The notes under the pieces were generated by a model that was not told the DNA's origin, made no database searches, and saw nothing but the letters and a program-made list of their open reading frames with translations. From Parapedobacter soli (GTDB taxonomy: Bacteria; Bacteroidota; Bacteroidia; Sphingobacteriales; Sphingobacteriaceae), in NCBI RefSeq assembly GCF_025460835.1, contig NZ_JAMXAY010000040.1:1-45891 (forward strand): 45,891 nt of DNA. Direction: 5' to 3'. A program made the position numbers and the translations under genes. This document shows, in pieces, positions 33,043 to 42,114 of this stretch; positions within the stretch are counted from its first letter, which is position 1, and each line of letters opens with the position of its first letter.

Positions 33043-34950
33043 TTATATCATCGAGCCAATCCGACCTTCCAACTCCTTCACCGGGCAATTAATTTGTCTG
33101 CCTATCGGTTTTCCATTGCGAAATGTACGGACCTTTATCTGTGAGGCTCCCGACGGAACCTCCAAGAGTTGCCCATTGTATTTCGGGCTGTACGTACCCG
33201 GGTCCGTCTCGTCAAATGTATAATGGATATCGAGGCCCTCAATTTCGGTAGTCAGTTCAACGAGAATCGAATCTTGCTCATTCTTAACCCCCATAATAAT
33301 CGCGTCATACATGCTCCGTGCGTAATGCACATCTGCTTCTTCAAAGTAGGCAAAATGATGCTCCACCCGCTCTACAAACCCGTTCCAATCTCGTCGGTCT
33401 TTCGGCGACCACAGTGCTTCAGCCACTGCCAATCCCCGGGGCCAAGTCATGTATTCAGCATGCTTTTCTGTTGGTACAGATTCAGCCCATAGGTTGCCCT
33501 GTCCGCCTAAAATCAACTTGGGGTCAATGCCTTCCGGCACCGGCTCAAAATCGTACACTTGGGTTAGCCGCAGCATACTGTAAGTCTCCGGTTCAATTAA
33601 GGGGTCGCCTTGGTATAAGTCGAGGTAGGCATGGCGGTTTGGCGTCATGATGACCTGATGGCCCATTTTGGCAGCTTCGATGCCACCGGCCATCCCCCGC
33701 CACGACATCACCGTCGCATCGGGCGCCAAGCCCCCTTCCAGGATCTCGTCCCAGCCGATTAATCGCTTTCCTTTGTCGTGCAAGATTTTCTCCAGCCGTT
33801 TGATAAAGTAGCTCTGTAATTCCTCTACATTTTTCAACCCATGTTCTTCCATTCGTTTTTGACATTTTGGACATTCCTGCCAATAACCCCGGAACGCCTC
33901 GTCGCCACCCACATGGATATATTCGCTGGGGAAAAGTTCAGCGATTTCAGTGAACACGCCGTCTAGAAACTCAAATGTTTTTTCGTTACCGGCACACAGC
34001 GCGTTGCAGACCTGGCCATAAAACCGGCTCCCGGGGTTTACATGGTAATCATCTTCGACGCAGGCGAGCTCGGGATAAGCCGTAATTGCTGCGAGGCTAT
34101 GCCCGGGCGAATTAATTTCAGGCACAATGGTAACGAAGCGCTCGGTTGCATATTGGATAATCTCCCGCATATCTTCCTTCGTATAATATCCACCGTAGGT
34201 AGCCGCTTCACCCGGCTGTGGGGGTTGAAATGACCACCATTTGCCCTGTCTGGGCACCCGCCAAGCCCCCTTTTCGGTCAACTCCGGATAGCGGTCTAAT
34301 GCAATGCGCCACCCTTGGTCGTCAGTAAGGTGAATATGGAAGACATTAAACTTGTATCGGACCATTTGATCGATATATCGTTTCAAAAAATCCTTTGAGA
34401 AGAAATGACGACTTACATCAAGCATCAACCCCCTCCATCCAAATCGGGCATAGTCGGTAATATCAACGCCGGGCACCGTCCATGCACTATTCGTAACCGG
34501 TTGTGTGCCTTCAATTGTGGGCGGCAACAACTGCATCAGCGTTTGCACGCCGTAAAAAAGCCCTGGGCCGCTGCTTGCTGTTATTTTAATGGATTTGCCA
34601 TCCACCTGTAGCCGGTAAGCGTCCTCGCCATGACTAACCTGGTATGTGGGGTCAACGACTAAAGCAATTGAATTACGTGTGTTACGGCCCGATTGTGCTT
34701 TAACTGGCATGGGATACCCCGTAGGTGCCTGCAAATAAGCTGCGAGCATGTCCCCGATGGCCGTCGCTTCGGCCCCTTGTGTGCGTATGGATGTTTTGCT
34801 ATTGATGGTAAAGGCTTTGTTTCCCTGCTCTACCTGTACCGGCACCGGTATGATACTAATCTCTTGTTTCTGTGCAAATAGATCGCGGTTAACAAAAAAT
34901 GTTAAAACCAACATACAAGCGCAGTACACTACACGACTATTCATCATCAT
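33043..34950 (-). CDS. Beta-N-acetylhexosaminidase, GH20
   Basis: 635 aa, signal peptide about 1-26 ('VNRDLFAQ'). GH20b N-terminal domain (about 30-160), then the GH20 barrel (about 165-510): 'GWRGLMLDVSRHF', 'FHIHLTDDQGWR', 'IVPEINSPGHS', and the catalytic pair D350-E351 in 'YIHVGGDEAF'; 'LIGWDEILEGG', 'GGQGNLWAE' and 'RGLAVAEALWS' complete the family. A C-terminal beta domain (about 545-630) resembles chitobiase_C/Fn3. It removes terminal GlcNAc or GalNAc by substrate-assisted catalysis and thus requires an N-acetyl group, the best direct evidence that the target glycan holds an N-acetylhexosamine. The start at 34950 has alternative ATGs at 34947 and 34944. Confidence 0.96.
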   Translation of the reverse strand: MMMNSRVVYCACMLVLTFFVNRDLFAQKQEISIIPVPVQVEQGNKAFTINSKTSIRTQGAEATAIGDMLAAYLQAPTGYPMPVKAQSGRNTRNSIALVVDPTYQVSHGEDAYRLQVDGKSIKITASSGPGLFYGVQTLMQLLPPTIEGTQPVTNSAWTVPGVDITDYARFGWRGLMLDVSRHFFSKDFLKRYIDQMVRYKFNVFHIHLTDDQGWRIALDRYPELTEKGAWRVPRQGKWWSFQPPQPGEAATYGGYYTKEDMREIIQYATERFVTIVPEINSPGHSLAAITAYPELACVEDDYHVNPGSRFYGQVCNALCAGNEKTFEFLDGVFTEIAELFPSEYIHVGGDEAFRGYWQECPKCQKRMEEHGLKNVEELQSYFIKRLEKILHDKGKRLIGWDEILEGGLAPDATVMSWRGMAGGIEAAKMGHQVIMTPNRHAYLDLYQGDPLIEPETYSMLRLTQVYDFEPVPEGIDPKLILGGQGNLWAESVPTEKHAEYMTWPRGLAVAEALWSPKDRRDWNGFVERVEHHFAYFEEADVHYARSMYDAIIMGVKNEQDSILVELTTEIEGLDIHYTFDETDPGTYSPKYNGQLLEVPSGASQIKVRTFRNGKPIGRQINCPVKELEGRIGSMI

Positions 34951-34975
34951 TTCTTTTTCATTAACTGGGCTACCT

Positions 34976-35707
34976 CTAGTTTTGGCCCGCCATTTTCAAT
35001 TTGTTGATAATCCGATTAGCTAGTTGGGTGTGACCTTCGGCCGACGGGTGTAAAGGGTCGTCTAACCATCCGTTCTGCATCTCGTGGAGATGTTTACCCC
35101 AATACCGGAAGTGGTCAATTAATTGGACTGATTCTCGTTTCGCGACCGTACGTATCTTATCGACATAGATAGGAAGCCGGGCACGTGAGCCGGTTTTCAT
35201 TGCCTTCATCCCAAGGAAGTCTATTCCGTTTGGCGTCTGCAAAATCGGGATAGCGCCGATCGTACGCACGTTTTCTACCAACAGCTTTAACTCCTTACCG
35301 AAGTCCTCATCGGATTTACCGCTATCCACACAATCGTTTATCCCATACATGAGAAAAACCACGTCAGGTTGAAACCGGGTTACAAACCAATCGAATTGAC
35401 CCACCAGATAAGCTGCGGTCGTTCCGTTCACCCCTGAATTAATGACGATATCGTCATAGCGTTTCATTACCCAGCGGATATGTTCGGCAAACCGTTCGCT
35501 GTAGCTTCGGTGACCATAGGTATGCAAGGCCCCCTGCGTTACACTATCACCTGTAAACACCCAAGTCATGGGTCGGCGGTCTTGCAAGCGGTTAGTTACA
35601 TCCGTTACCCGTTCATGTTTCAGCGTAACTCCACCCGGCCCGGGAAAGGCAACCCAGGATGTAGAAGCCATTAGGAATTTCCTTCTTGACCAAGCTTTGA
35701 CAACCAT
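34976..35707 (-). CDS. SGNH/GDSL hydrolase with twin-arginine signal
   Basis: 243-aa esterase. Block I 'VFTGDSVTQG' holds the nucleophile S55, block III 'YGINDC' (G122-D125), and block V 'DPLHPSAEGH' gives D217 and H220. The N-terminus 'SRRKFLMAS' matches a Tat signal (SRRxFL), implying export in folded form. Relatives are carbohydrate esterases, for example sialate- or acetylxylan-type deacetylases. Its ATG at 35707 overlaps the stop of the propeller gene (TAATG), so the two are translated together and probably act on the same oligosaccharide. Start and substrate are otherwise uncertain. Confidence 0.88.
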   Translation of the reverse strand: MVVKAWSRRKFLMASTSWVAFPGPGGVTLKHERVTDVTNRLQDRRPMTWVFTGDSVTQGALHTYGHRSYSERFAEHIRWVMKRYDDIVINSGVNGTTAAYLVGQFDWFVTRFQPDVVFLMYGINDCVDSGKSDEDFGKELKLLVENVRTIGAIPILQTPNGIDFLGMKAMKTGSRARLPIYVDKIRTVAKRESVQLIDHFRYWGKHLHEMQNGWLDDPLHPSAEGHTQLANRIINKLKMAGQN

Positions 35708-37287
35708 TACTGGAATTTCAATGCATATAAATCAGCATCCTTCATCGCGAAACGCAAACGCACCGTTTTGCCTTGCAATGCACTTACATCCGAGCCACTC
35801 TTCCAATGCACCTTACGACCCACCGTATCACCGAAAAGCGGTTCACATGCATTTAAATCGTATCCCGGTATGGGGCGACCGTTTTCGTCCTGTATCTCTA
35901 CGCGGATTTCACCTGCAGCCGAGGTGGCAAAATTCAGTTCCAGTTCGCCACCTTGGAAGGTAAATGGCTTTGTGACCAATTCACCTCCCGTCATGGGCGC
36001 ATTGATTGATGCAAACCCATCGAGCCGTATGGTGTAACGCCGCAAAGCGTCCATGCCCTTTTTTATGGTACCCCAAAAGCCCTCAACAGCGTAGAGCGAT
36101 AGTTCGTTTGGCGCGCCTTCCAGCGCGGACTGTGTTTCTACCATCGACCAAGCAATGTACTGTTGTCCGTAATGCCACGTTCCGGTCCGTTCAATACCCG
36201 GGCGCAGGAACGCCTCTTCGAGCCGATGGAAATTCACCCGATCACGGCTTACCATAATGAGACTTTCCGTCAACGCGGTACCGAAGCGTGTCTCGCCCGT
36301 TGCTCTCAAGCGACGATTTTCAACGTCCGGAAGTGCCTCCATATTGGCAGACCATTCCCGATGGACGTACCGTACAGGGAATCCAATCAAAAGTTGCGGT
36401 GCACGATGGTAATTTTTAATTACGTTTGTGTAGAGCTGTATTTGGGGTGCATCGCCATACTGTAGGTCGGCCTGGTCCGTCCAGTTAATGAAGTCGTCGG
36501 ACCGGGCCGTGCGAATGGACCGAATCGCCTCCTTGCCCGCCATATAACGCCAGTAGGCCCGGTATTCGTTGCGAGCATCGTCCCAGAATGCCAAGTTTTG
36601 AGAATCGAAGGCACCGTCGGTAATAACCGATTCGGGGTGCATGAGCGTCCATTTGAATCCATCGGGCGATTTAAATGCCAATAACCCCTTAAGCCCACTT
36701 TCAACCGACCAATCCCGAATAATTGCCTTGTACTTAGCATCTGGTGTTACGTTCGGGTTTGAGTCTTTAAAAACCACCGGATGGCCGAGGTCTGGATAAA
36801 CATCGCCCAGCTTACCGCTGATCATTACAATGTTATTGTTTTTGGAGCCATTGAACTCAACCAAGCCAAGGTTCGGTTTTGTCCAATGGATGCCGTCGTC
36901 ACTCTCCGCATAACAAAGCTTATAGGGGTGTGAATCGTCGGTTACCTTACCTTCCACGATGGTGAAGTCCCAAGCGCTGTAATACATTTTGTATTTGTCG
37001 CCATCTTTAAACACGCTGTGGAAACTCGATCCACTGCCTTCCCAGGGTTCTTCATGCGTGATGGCAACCTCCATCGGCCGGGGATGATGGAGGAGCTTAT
37101 TCGCTCCTCCAGTCAACTTATTGATTAAATAGTCGTCAATGAATAACTGCCGATCGCTTCGGATCTGCAGTACGCCCTCCTTATCGTCTGCAACGGCAGC
37201 ACAGCCACCCATTGCAATGATCAACATGAGGAGCGTTAAGCGCCGTTTTCTCTTACCTATCGTCCCTTTACTTTTCTTCGACATCAT
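35707..37287 (-). CDS. Beta-propeller glycosidase-like lipoprotein (paralogue C)
   Basis: 526 aa. Long basic N-terminus then a hydrophobic stretch ending 'AMGGC' (C29), a likely lipobox, so probably anchored at the outer membrane. Same architecture as the proteins at 13296 and the end of 26746: 'LFIDDYLINKL', 'HEEPWEG' (the other copies have HDEPWEG), 'YKMYYSAWD', 'LCYAESDDGIHW', 'FDSQNLAFWD', 'YRAYWRYM', 'FGTALTESLIMVSRDRV', 'LRRYTIRLDGFASINAP', 'DADLYALKF'. It lies 29 nt after susD and is coupled to the SGNH gene. By position next to SusCD it is the best candidate for a surface enzyme that starts depolymerisation. No characterised family recognised. Confidence 0.72.
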   Translation of the reverse strand: MMSKKSKGTIGKRKRRLTLLMLIIAMGGCAAVADDKEGVLQIRSDRQLFIDDYLINKLTGGANKLLHHPRPMEVAITHEEPWEGSGSSFHSVFKDGDKYKMYYSAWDFTIVEGKVTDDSHPYKLCYAESDDGIHWTKPNLGLVEFNGSKNNNIVMISGKLGDVYPDLGHPVVFKDSNPNVTPDAKYKAIIRDWSVESGLKGLLAFKSPDGFKWTLMHPESVITDGAFDSQNLAFWDDARNEYRAYWRYMAGKEAIRSIRTARSDDFINWTDQADLQYGDAPQIQLYTNVIKNYHRAPQLLIGFPVRYVHREWSANMEALPDVENRRLRATGETRFGTALTESLIMVSRDRVNFHRLEEAFLRPGIERTGTWHYGQQYIAWSMVETQSALEGAPNELSLYAVEGFWGTIKKGMDALRRYTIRLDGFASINAPMTGGELVTKPFTFQGGELELNFATSAAGEIRVEIQDENGRPIPGYDLNACEPLFGDTVGRKVHWKSGSDVSALQGKTVRLRFAMKDADLYALKFQ

Positions 37288-37316
37288 TATTTTCTTTTTA
37301 AACCAAACACTAACAA

Positions 37317-38813
37317 CTAGTTAGGGTACCCTGGATTCTGTTTTACCAACGGTTCTAAAGACAAAGTAGGTGTAGCAATGGGGAACAGCAATAAATACCG
37401 ATCGTCTTGTCTACCCACGAGTGAAGGTACGCGTTCAAACGCTGCGTCAAATCGAACAAGGTCCCACCAACGTTTTCCTTCGAATAGAAATTCACGAAGG
37501 CGCTCGTCCAGTATGGCATTATCGTTATCTGTTTGCGAGCCTGAAACAAACACATGGGAGGAAAAGTCTTCGCCGTAGGCTCGTTGCCTAATGCGGTTTA
37601 TTTCTGCCGATGGATCTTGATTCAATGCGTTCTTTGCTTCTGCCCGCAAAAGCAATACATCGGCATACCTATAGATAATATAATCATCAATAAAGTATCG
37701 CTGTCCTGCCACCAGTGTTCCATTAAACTTTTTTTGAATGGCCGAATGGAACACCGGTCCCGATCCGTCATTACCATAGATTTCGATAATCGAGTGTTCT
37801 TTCCGCTGGTCGCCGTCGAGGAACTTATTACGTGCGATATCAGAAGGCCCCCAGAACGGCACCCCTGCGTAGGGAATGATCTCGTTTATGGTTTCTGCTG
37901 GTACGCCGCCGGGCATGAAGACATCGGAAGCATACATCCATGCATAAATGGTATTTACCGGTGACTCTTCATAATTGAACGTAACCGCCATTAATATTTC
38001 CTTATTCCGTTTATTGCTGTAGTCGAAAACACTGCCAAAATCGGGAAGCAAATCCGTATCCGCCTGTTCGACCTCATTCAGTGCCGAAAGTGCCACATTG
38101 AAATCCGGGTCTCCACCGCCCAATCTTTTACCCGTCCATAGGTATACATCGGCTTTCAAGACAAGTAGCGATGGAAGCGACCACATATCTCGCCCATCCT
38201 GAAATACCATACCGCTAAATCGTGTTTCGGCCTGCTCAATATCCGACTTAATCAATGCGAAGACATCTTCGACAGACGATCTTTCCCGCTGGATACTTGA
38301 CAAATCGGATGTCGGTTCGGTAACCAAAGGTAACTCGCCCCACGTTTTGCTCATCGTAAAATATGCAAATGCCCGCATGGTGTACGCATGGGCCAAGATG
38401 TTGTTTTTCGTCTCTTCTGAGTTAAATTTGATTCCCGGGACGTATTTCAGCAACAAATTCGCATGATGCACCAAATTATACATCCCGCCCCACGTAGTCG
38501 GTGCCCCAGAAAATAAATTCCCGGAATTATCCGGAGTGAGCAAATTCTCATACCAATTCTGAAATACTGCGGCTCCGGCATTTTGACCCATGGTCTCGCT
38601 CCTGGCCTCGCCCCAAATAAATAAATTGTCGACAGCTTGGCCACGTAAGATGGTATACATACCGTTCGCGGCTCCTTGTGCGTCTGACTCCGTCTTCCAA
38701 AAAGACGCATTGGAGATTTCACTCACCGGTGCCAGATTCAGCTCGCTTTCACATGAGCTATTGAAAAGTGTAATTGCAGTTACAATCACCGATATCATTA
38801 AATACTTTCTCAT
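37317..38813 (-). CDS. SusD/RagB family glycan-binding lipoprotein
   Basis: 498 aa. Lipoprotein signal ending 'LFNSSC' (C21), then the SusD N-terminal TPR-like pattern ('LAPVSEISNASFWKTESDAQGAANGMY', shown in shorter form as 'FWKTESDAQ'), 'NNILAHAYTMRAFAYFTMSKTWGELPL' (here 'RAFAYFTM', 'WGELPLV'), and the C-terminal 'INRIRQRAYG', 'LDERLREFLFEGKRWWDLVRF', ending in 'QNPGYPN'. SusD proteins sit on the cell surface, cap the SusC barrel and bind oligosaccharides. The pair with susC, 17 nt apart, marks a polysaccharide utilisation locus. The ligand cannot be read from sequence. Confidence 0.96.
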   Translation of the reverse strand: MRKYLMISVIVTAITLFNSSCESELNLAPVSEISNASFWKTESDAQGAANGMYTILRGQAVDNLFIWGEARSETMGQNAGAAVFQNWYENLLTPDNSGNLFSGAPTTWGGMYNLVHHANLLLKYVPGIKFNSEETKNNILAHAYTMRAFAYFTMSKTWGELPLVTEPTSDLSSIQRERSSVEDVFALIKSDIEQAETRFSGMVFQDGRDMWSLPSLLVLKADVYLWTGKRLGGGDPDFNVALSALNEVEQADTDLLPDFGSVFDYSNKRNKEILMAVTFNYEESPVNTIYAWMYASDVFMPGGVPAETINEIIPYAGVPFWGPSDIARNKFLDGDQRKEHSIIEIYGNDGSGPVFHSAIQKKFNGTLVAGQRYFIDDYIIYRYADVLLLRAEAKNALNQDPSAEINRIRQRAYGEDFSSHVFVSGSQTDNDNAILDERLREFLFEGKRWWDLVRFDAAFERVPSLVGRQDDRYLLLFPIATPTLSLEPLVKQNPGYPN

Positions 38814-38830
38814 AACTAGTTTTTTATCGA

Positions 38831-41800
38831 TTACAAGGTTAAAGCAATGCCGATTAAGAAATTTCGGGATATGGGGTAGGACCCATTGTCCGTCCCTCCG
38901 TTTTCGGGATTGATTCCCTTATAATTGGTGAAGTAATATAGGTTTTGTCCTGACACATTAAATCGGACACCCTTCATCCGAAGCCGCTGAAGCATTTCTT
39001 CAGGCAGTTCATAAGACAACGTAACTTCTCGTAGCGCGAGATAGTCTCCTTTCTCATACATCGTCGAAACGCCCCGCCCGATATTGTATTGCCAGTCGCC
39101 GTAATAAAGCTTTGGAATATCCGTCACGTCTCCTTGTTTCATCCACGATTGCGCGACATATGAGGAAAGTCCTAAATCGCCCGCAAGCTGTGCTGAAGTT
39201 GTCGCCCTGACATAATTATAGATGGTATGGCCGGTCATATAGTCCATCCTCACTGTAAAACCGATACGCTTATAATTTACCGTATTGGTAATACCACCCG
39301 TCCATTTGGGGTAGTAGTTCCCCATGTACACTCTATCTCGATTATCGATGGTATCATTCCGGTCGTGGTCGAGGAATATGGCATCTCCAGCATACTTGGT
39401 TTTGTCTGTTCCTTCGGGCAGGATATCATAGGGAGCATTAGCCGCTTCTTGATCCGTCTGGTATATACCGATGTGTTTAAAAGCATATGCTTCTCCCATT
39501 GTGCCGCCCTCTTGCAGCCCGCCCATCCATTCATAGCTATTCGTCTTATTATTCCAGAGGTATTCGCCTCCGATTCGGTTTCTATCTGTTCCGTTTTCAG
39601 GAAGCTTAACAATAGTATTCTTCACGTAAGCACCGTTGACTGAAAGCACCCACTGGAGGTCTTTTTTCGGCTTTACGGGCTGAGCAGTCATCGCAACTTC
39701 GACACCCCGGTTCTGAACCGTTCCGAGGTTCGTCAATACACTTCCAAAGCCAGTCGATTGCGGTAGCACGCGGCTACTTAACAGGTTACTTGTAACCCGG
39801 TTAAAATAATCGGCCGTCAGCGATACGCGATTAGCAAAAAGTCCGATGTCCGCACCAATGTCGAACGTAGCCGTTTGTTCCCATTGCAGTTCATCGTTGC
39901 TGAGCACGGTATTGAGAATGCCGGCGCGCCCACCATATACGGCGCCCCCACTATAGGAGCCCTGTGCTTGGTAAGGGCCAAGCGCATTCACGTTACCGTT
40001 AATACCGTAACTGGCTCTGACCTTAAACTGATTGAAGGCATTGCTCAACGGTGTCCAAAAATCTTCGTTATGCAGATTCCAACCAGCAGAAATTCCCGGG
40101 AACAGCCCCCACTTGAATTTCGTTCCCAGGTTCGAAGCCGCATCGTACCGTGAATTGATGGACACTAGGTACTTTTCTTTATAATTATAATTGACACGCG
40201 CAAAGTATCCCATATAGGTATAATTAGCTCTCGAACTGTTTACTCCCACGGGTATCGCCGATGCGTTTAATGTGGGAATAAGATCTGTCGCTGCGCCTCG
40301 GCCGGACGCGCTGAAAGCAGACTCTTCCGTCTTGATAAAGGAGTAACCCGCTGTGGCGTCTAAGTTGTGATTGTCAAAAAAAGTTTTTGTGTATGCGAAG
40401 ACGGCGTCCGCAGCTTGTTGTTGATACCCCCTTCTGGATTCGGACGCTGTTCGGGTCTCATCATAATTCGGGCCGTCCCAATTCGACTTAATGAATTGCC
40501 TGTTTATCGAAGTCCTGCTCAGCAGTGATACTTGCGGTGAAAAGCTGAGGCCGGGTAAAATATCCCATTTCCCGCCCACTGAGTACGCGGTATTAGCAGC
40601 TTGCGAATCGCCGACAAAAAGATTCGTGCGGTAGAGCGGGTTGCCCTTCCCGCCGTTCTGCCCTTGCGAAAGCGTTCCGTCCTCGAACGTGAGCTTTACT
40701 GTGGGAGCCACCTGGAGCATCCGTCCGAATATATTTGACTCATCAGACACTTTATCCGAGACGTCGCCCGAATGGCGGATACTGGAGAAAATCATAAGAT
40801 TATCACGCAACTTTAACTCCCCGCGGGCATTCAATGACAGTCTCTTATATCCCGTTTGAATGGCGACACCCTTAGTGTCCATATAACCTACAGATACGCT
40901 GTAATTCGCTTTTTCGGTTCCGCCCATTGCAGAGAGGTTGTGGTTGTGCGTCTGTCCAGTTCTGAACATCACGTCCCGCCAATCCGTACCTTTGAATATT
41001 ATAGTCTTGGAGGGATCCAACGGGTCCGGCATACTTTCCCAACCCTCTGCGAGTTTGTGCTCGTTTTCGGGCGTGAGGTACTGGGTGGTATAAAACGTAT
41101 TATTGGTCAGATCGTTGCCTGTCCCTGCACTTAACGGGCTCGTAAGAATAGCTTCAAAAAAAGGCCATTTCTTCGCCGCAGTCTCAATGCCCAACCGATT
41201 GTAGTAGATAAAATCACGGGCTCCCAGCATCTTCAGCTTGGATGTATAGTTGGACAATCCGAAGTTGTAATTGTAACTGATTTGTGTTCTGCCCGAACTT
41301 CCCGATTTGGTGGTTACAATGATAACGCCGTTTGAACCGCGTGCACCATAAATGGCTGTCGATGCCGCATCCTTCAGTACTTGGAGAGACTCAATGTCTG
41401 CCGAATTGATCCCAGCCAAATCGGGAGAGATCACACCATCGATGACATACAAAGGATAAGACGTGTTTGGGTCAAGCGCGGTACCACCTCTGAGTACAAT
41501 CAAAGGTGATGCGCCCGGCTGGCCTGAAGTAGAAGTTACCCTTACGCCCGGCAATGTGCCTTGTAACGCATAGCCGGCATTGCTAAAAGGAACGTTTTTC
41601 AACACGTTTGAATCGAGTTTTGATATGGCGGTAGTAAGCAGCTCCCTGGATTGTTTGCCGTATCCAACCACTACTACTTCATCCAACTGTCCTTCTTCCG
41701 GCGTTAGTTGTACATTGAGTAATGTTCTTCCCCCTATTGGAACTTCGCTTCGGACAAAACCTAGACTGCTGAAGACGAGAGTTCCATTAATATCGGGCAC

Positions 41801-42052
41801 AGACACACTATACCGGCCATCTTGGTCTGTGGTTGTGCCAGTCTGATGCCCTTTAACAGTTATGGTTATCCCATCCAAGGGCGTTCCATTCACATCGGTC
41901 ACGACACCCGTTACAGGCGTCTGGGAAAAAGCATTCAACCCTACCATGATAAAAAGTAACACGAAAGGGACAATTTTATTTCCCTTGGACATCACGTGCC
42001 GAGCAATCGGGGTGGTTCGCCATCTTCGCATCATAATTATAAGAATGTTCAT
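38831..42052 (-). CDS. SusC/RagA family TonB-dependent outer-membrane transporter
   Basis: 1073 aa. Signal peptide, carboxypeptidase-regulatory-like domain ('VTGVVTDVNGTPLDGI', 'GTTTDQDGRYSV'), TonB-box region 'LDEVVVVGYGKQ', plug domain ('GVRVTSTSGQPGA', 'DIESLQVLKDAASTAIYGARGSNGVIIVTTK'; the SusC signature), then a 22-strand barrel ending 'RNFLIGIALTL'. It imports oligosaccharides through the outer membrane using TonB energy. The ATG at 42052 puts about 20 polar residues before the hydrophobic core; ATG at 41992 ('MSKGNKIVPFVLL') would give a cleaner signal peptide and may be the true start. No extra N-terminal STN domain, so no direct anti-sigma signalling is expected. It lies 62 nt after the aminotransferase gene. 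Confidence 0.96.
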   Translation of the reverse strand: MNILIIMMRRWRTTPIARHVMSKGNKIVPFVLLFIMVGLNAFSQTPVTGVVTDVNGTPLDGITITVKGHQTGTTTDQDGRYSVSVPDINGTLVFSSLGFVRSEVPIGGRTLLNVQLTPEEGQLDEVVVVGYGKQSRELLTTAISKLDSNVLKNVPFSNAGYALQGTLPGVRVTSTSGQPGASPLIVLRGGTALDPNTSYPLYVIDGVISPDLAGINSADIESLQVLKDAASTAIYGARGSNGVIIVTTKSGSSGRTQISYNYNFGLSNYTSKLKMLGARDFIYYNRLGIETAAKKWPFFEAILTSPLSAGTGNDLTNNTFYTTQYLTPENEHKLAEGWESMPDPLDPSKTIIFKGTDWRDVMFRTGQTHNHNLSAMGGTEKANYSVSVGYMDTKGVAIQTGYKRLSLNARGELKLRDNLMIFSSIRHSGDVSDKVSDESNIFGRMLQVAPTVKLTFEDGTLSQGQNGGKGNPLYRTNLFVGDSQAANTAYSVGGKWDILPGLSFSPQVSLLSRTSINRQFIKSNWDGPNYDETRTASESRRGYQQQAADAVFAYTKTFFDNHNLDATAGYSFIKTEESAFSASGRGAATDLIPTLNASAIPVGVNSSRANYTYMGYFARVNYNYKEKYLVSINSRYDAASNLGTKFKWGLFPGISAGWNLHNEDFWTPLSNAFNQFKVRASYGINGNVNALGPYQAQGSYSGGAVYGGRAGILNTVLSNDELQWEQTATFDIGADIGLFANRVSLTADYFNRVTSNLLSSRVLPQSTGFGSVLTNLGTVQNRGVEVAMTAQPVKPKKDLQWVLSVNGAYVKNTIVKLPENGTDRNRIGGEYLWNNKTNSYEWMGGLQEGGTMGEAYAFKHIGIYQTDQEAANAPYDILPEGTDKTKYAGDAIFLDHDRNDTIDNRDRVYMGNYYPKWTGGITNTVNYKRIGFTVRMDYMTGHTIYNYVRATTSAQLAGDLGLSSYVAQSWMKQGDVTDIPKLYYGDWQYNIGRGVSTMYEKGDYLALREVTLSYELPEEMLQRLRMKGVRFNVSGQNLYYFTNYKGINPENGGTDNGSYPISRNFLIGIALTL

Positions 42053-42114
42053 AATGTTAATTGGTTTTTTAAAATGTATTACATATAATCAAAATTAATT
42101 CATTTAACCTAATT

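Noticed and set aside
42090-42097. TAATTTTG on the minus strand as a separate susC promoter
   Set aside because: Matches TAnnTTTG, but no TTTG/TTG occurs about 19-21 nt upstream; kept as a weak internal possibility only.
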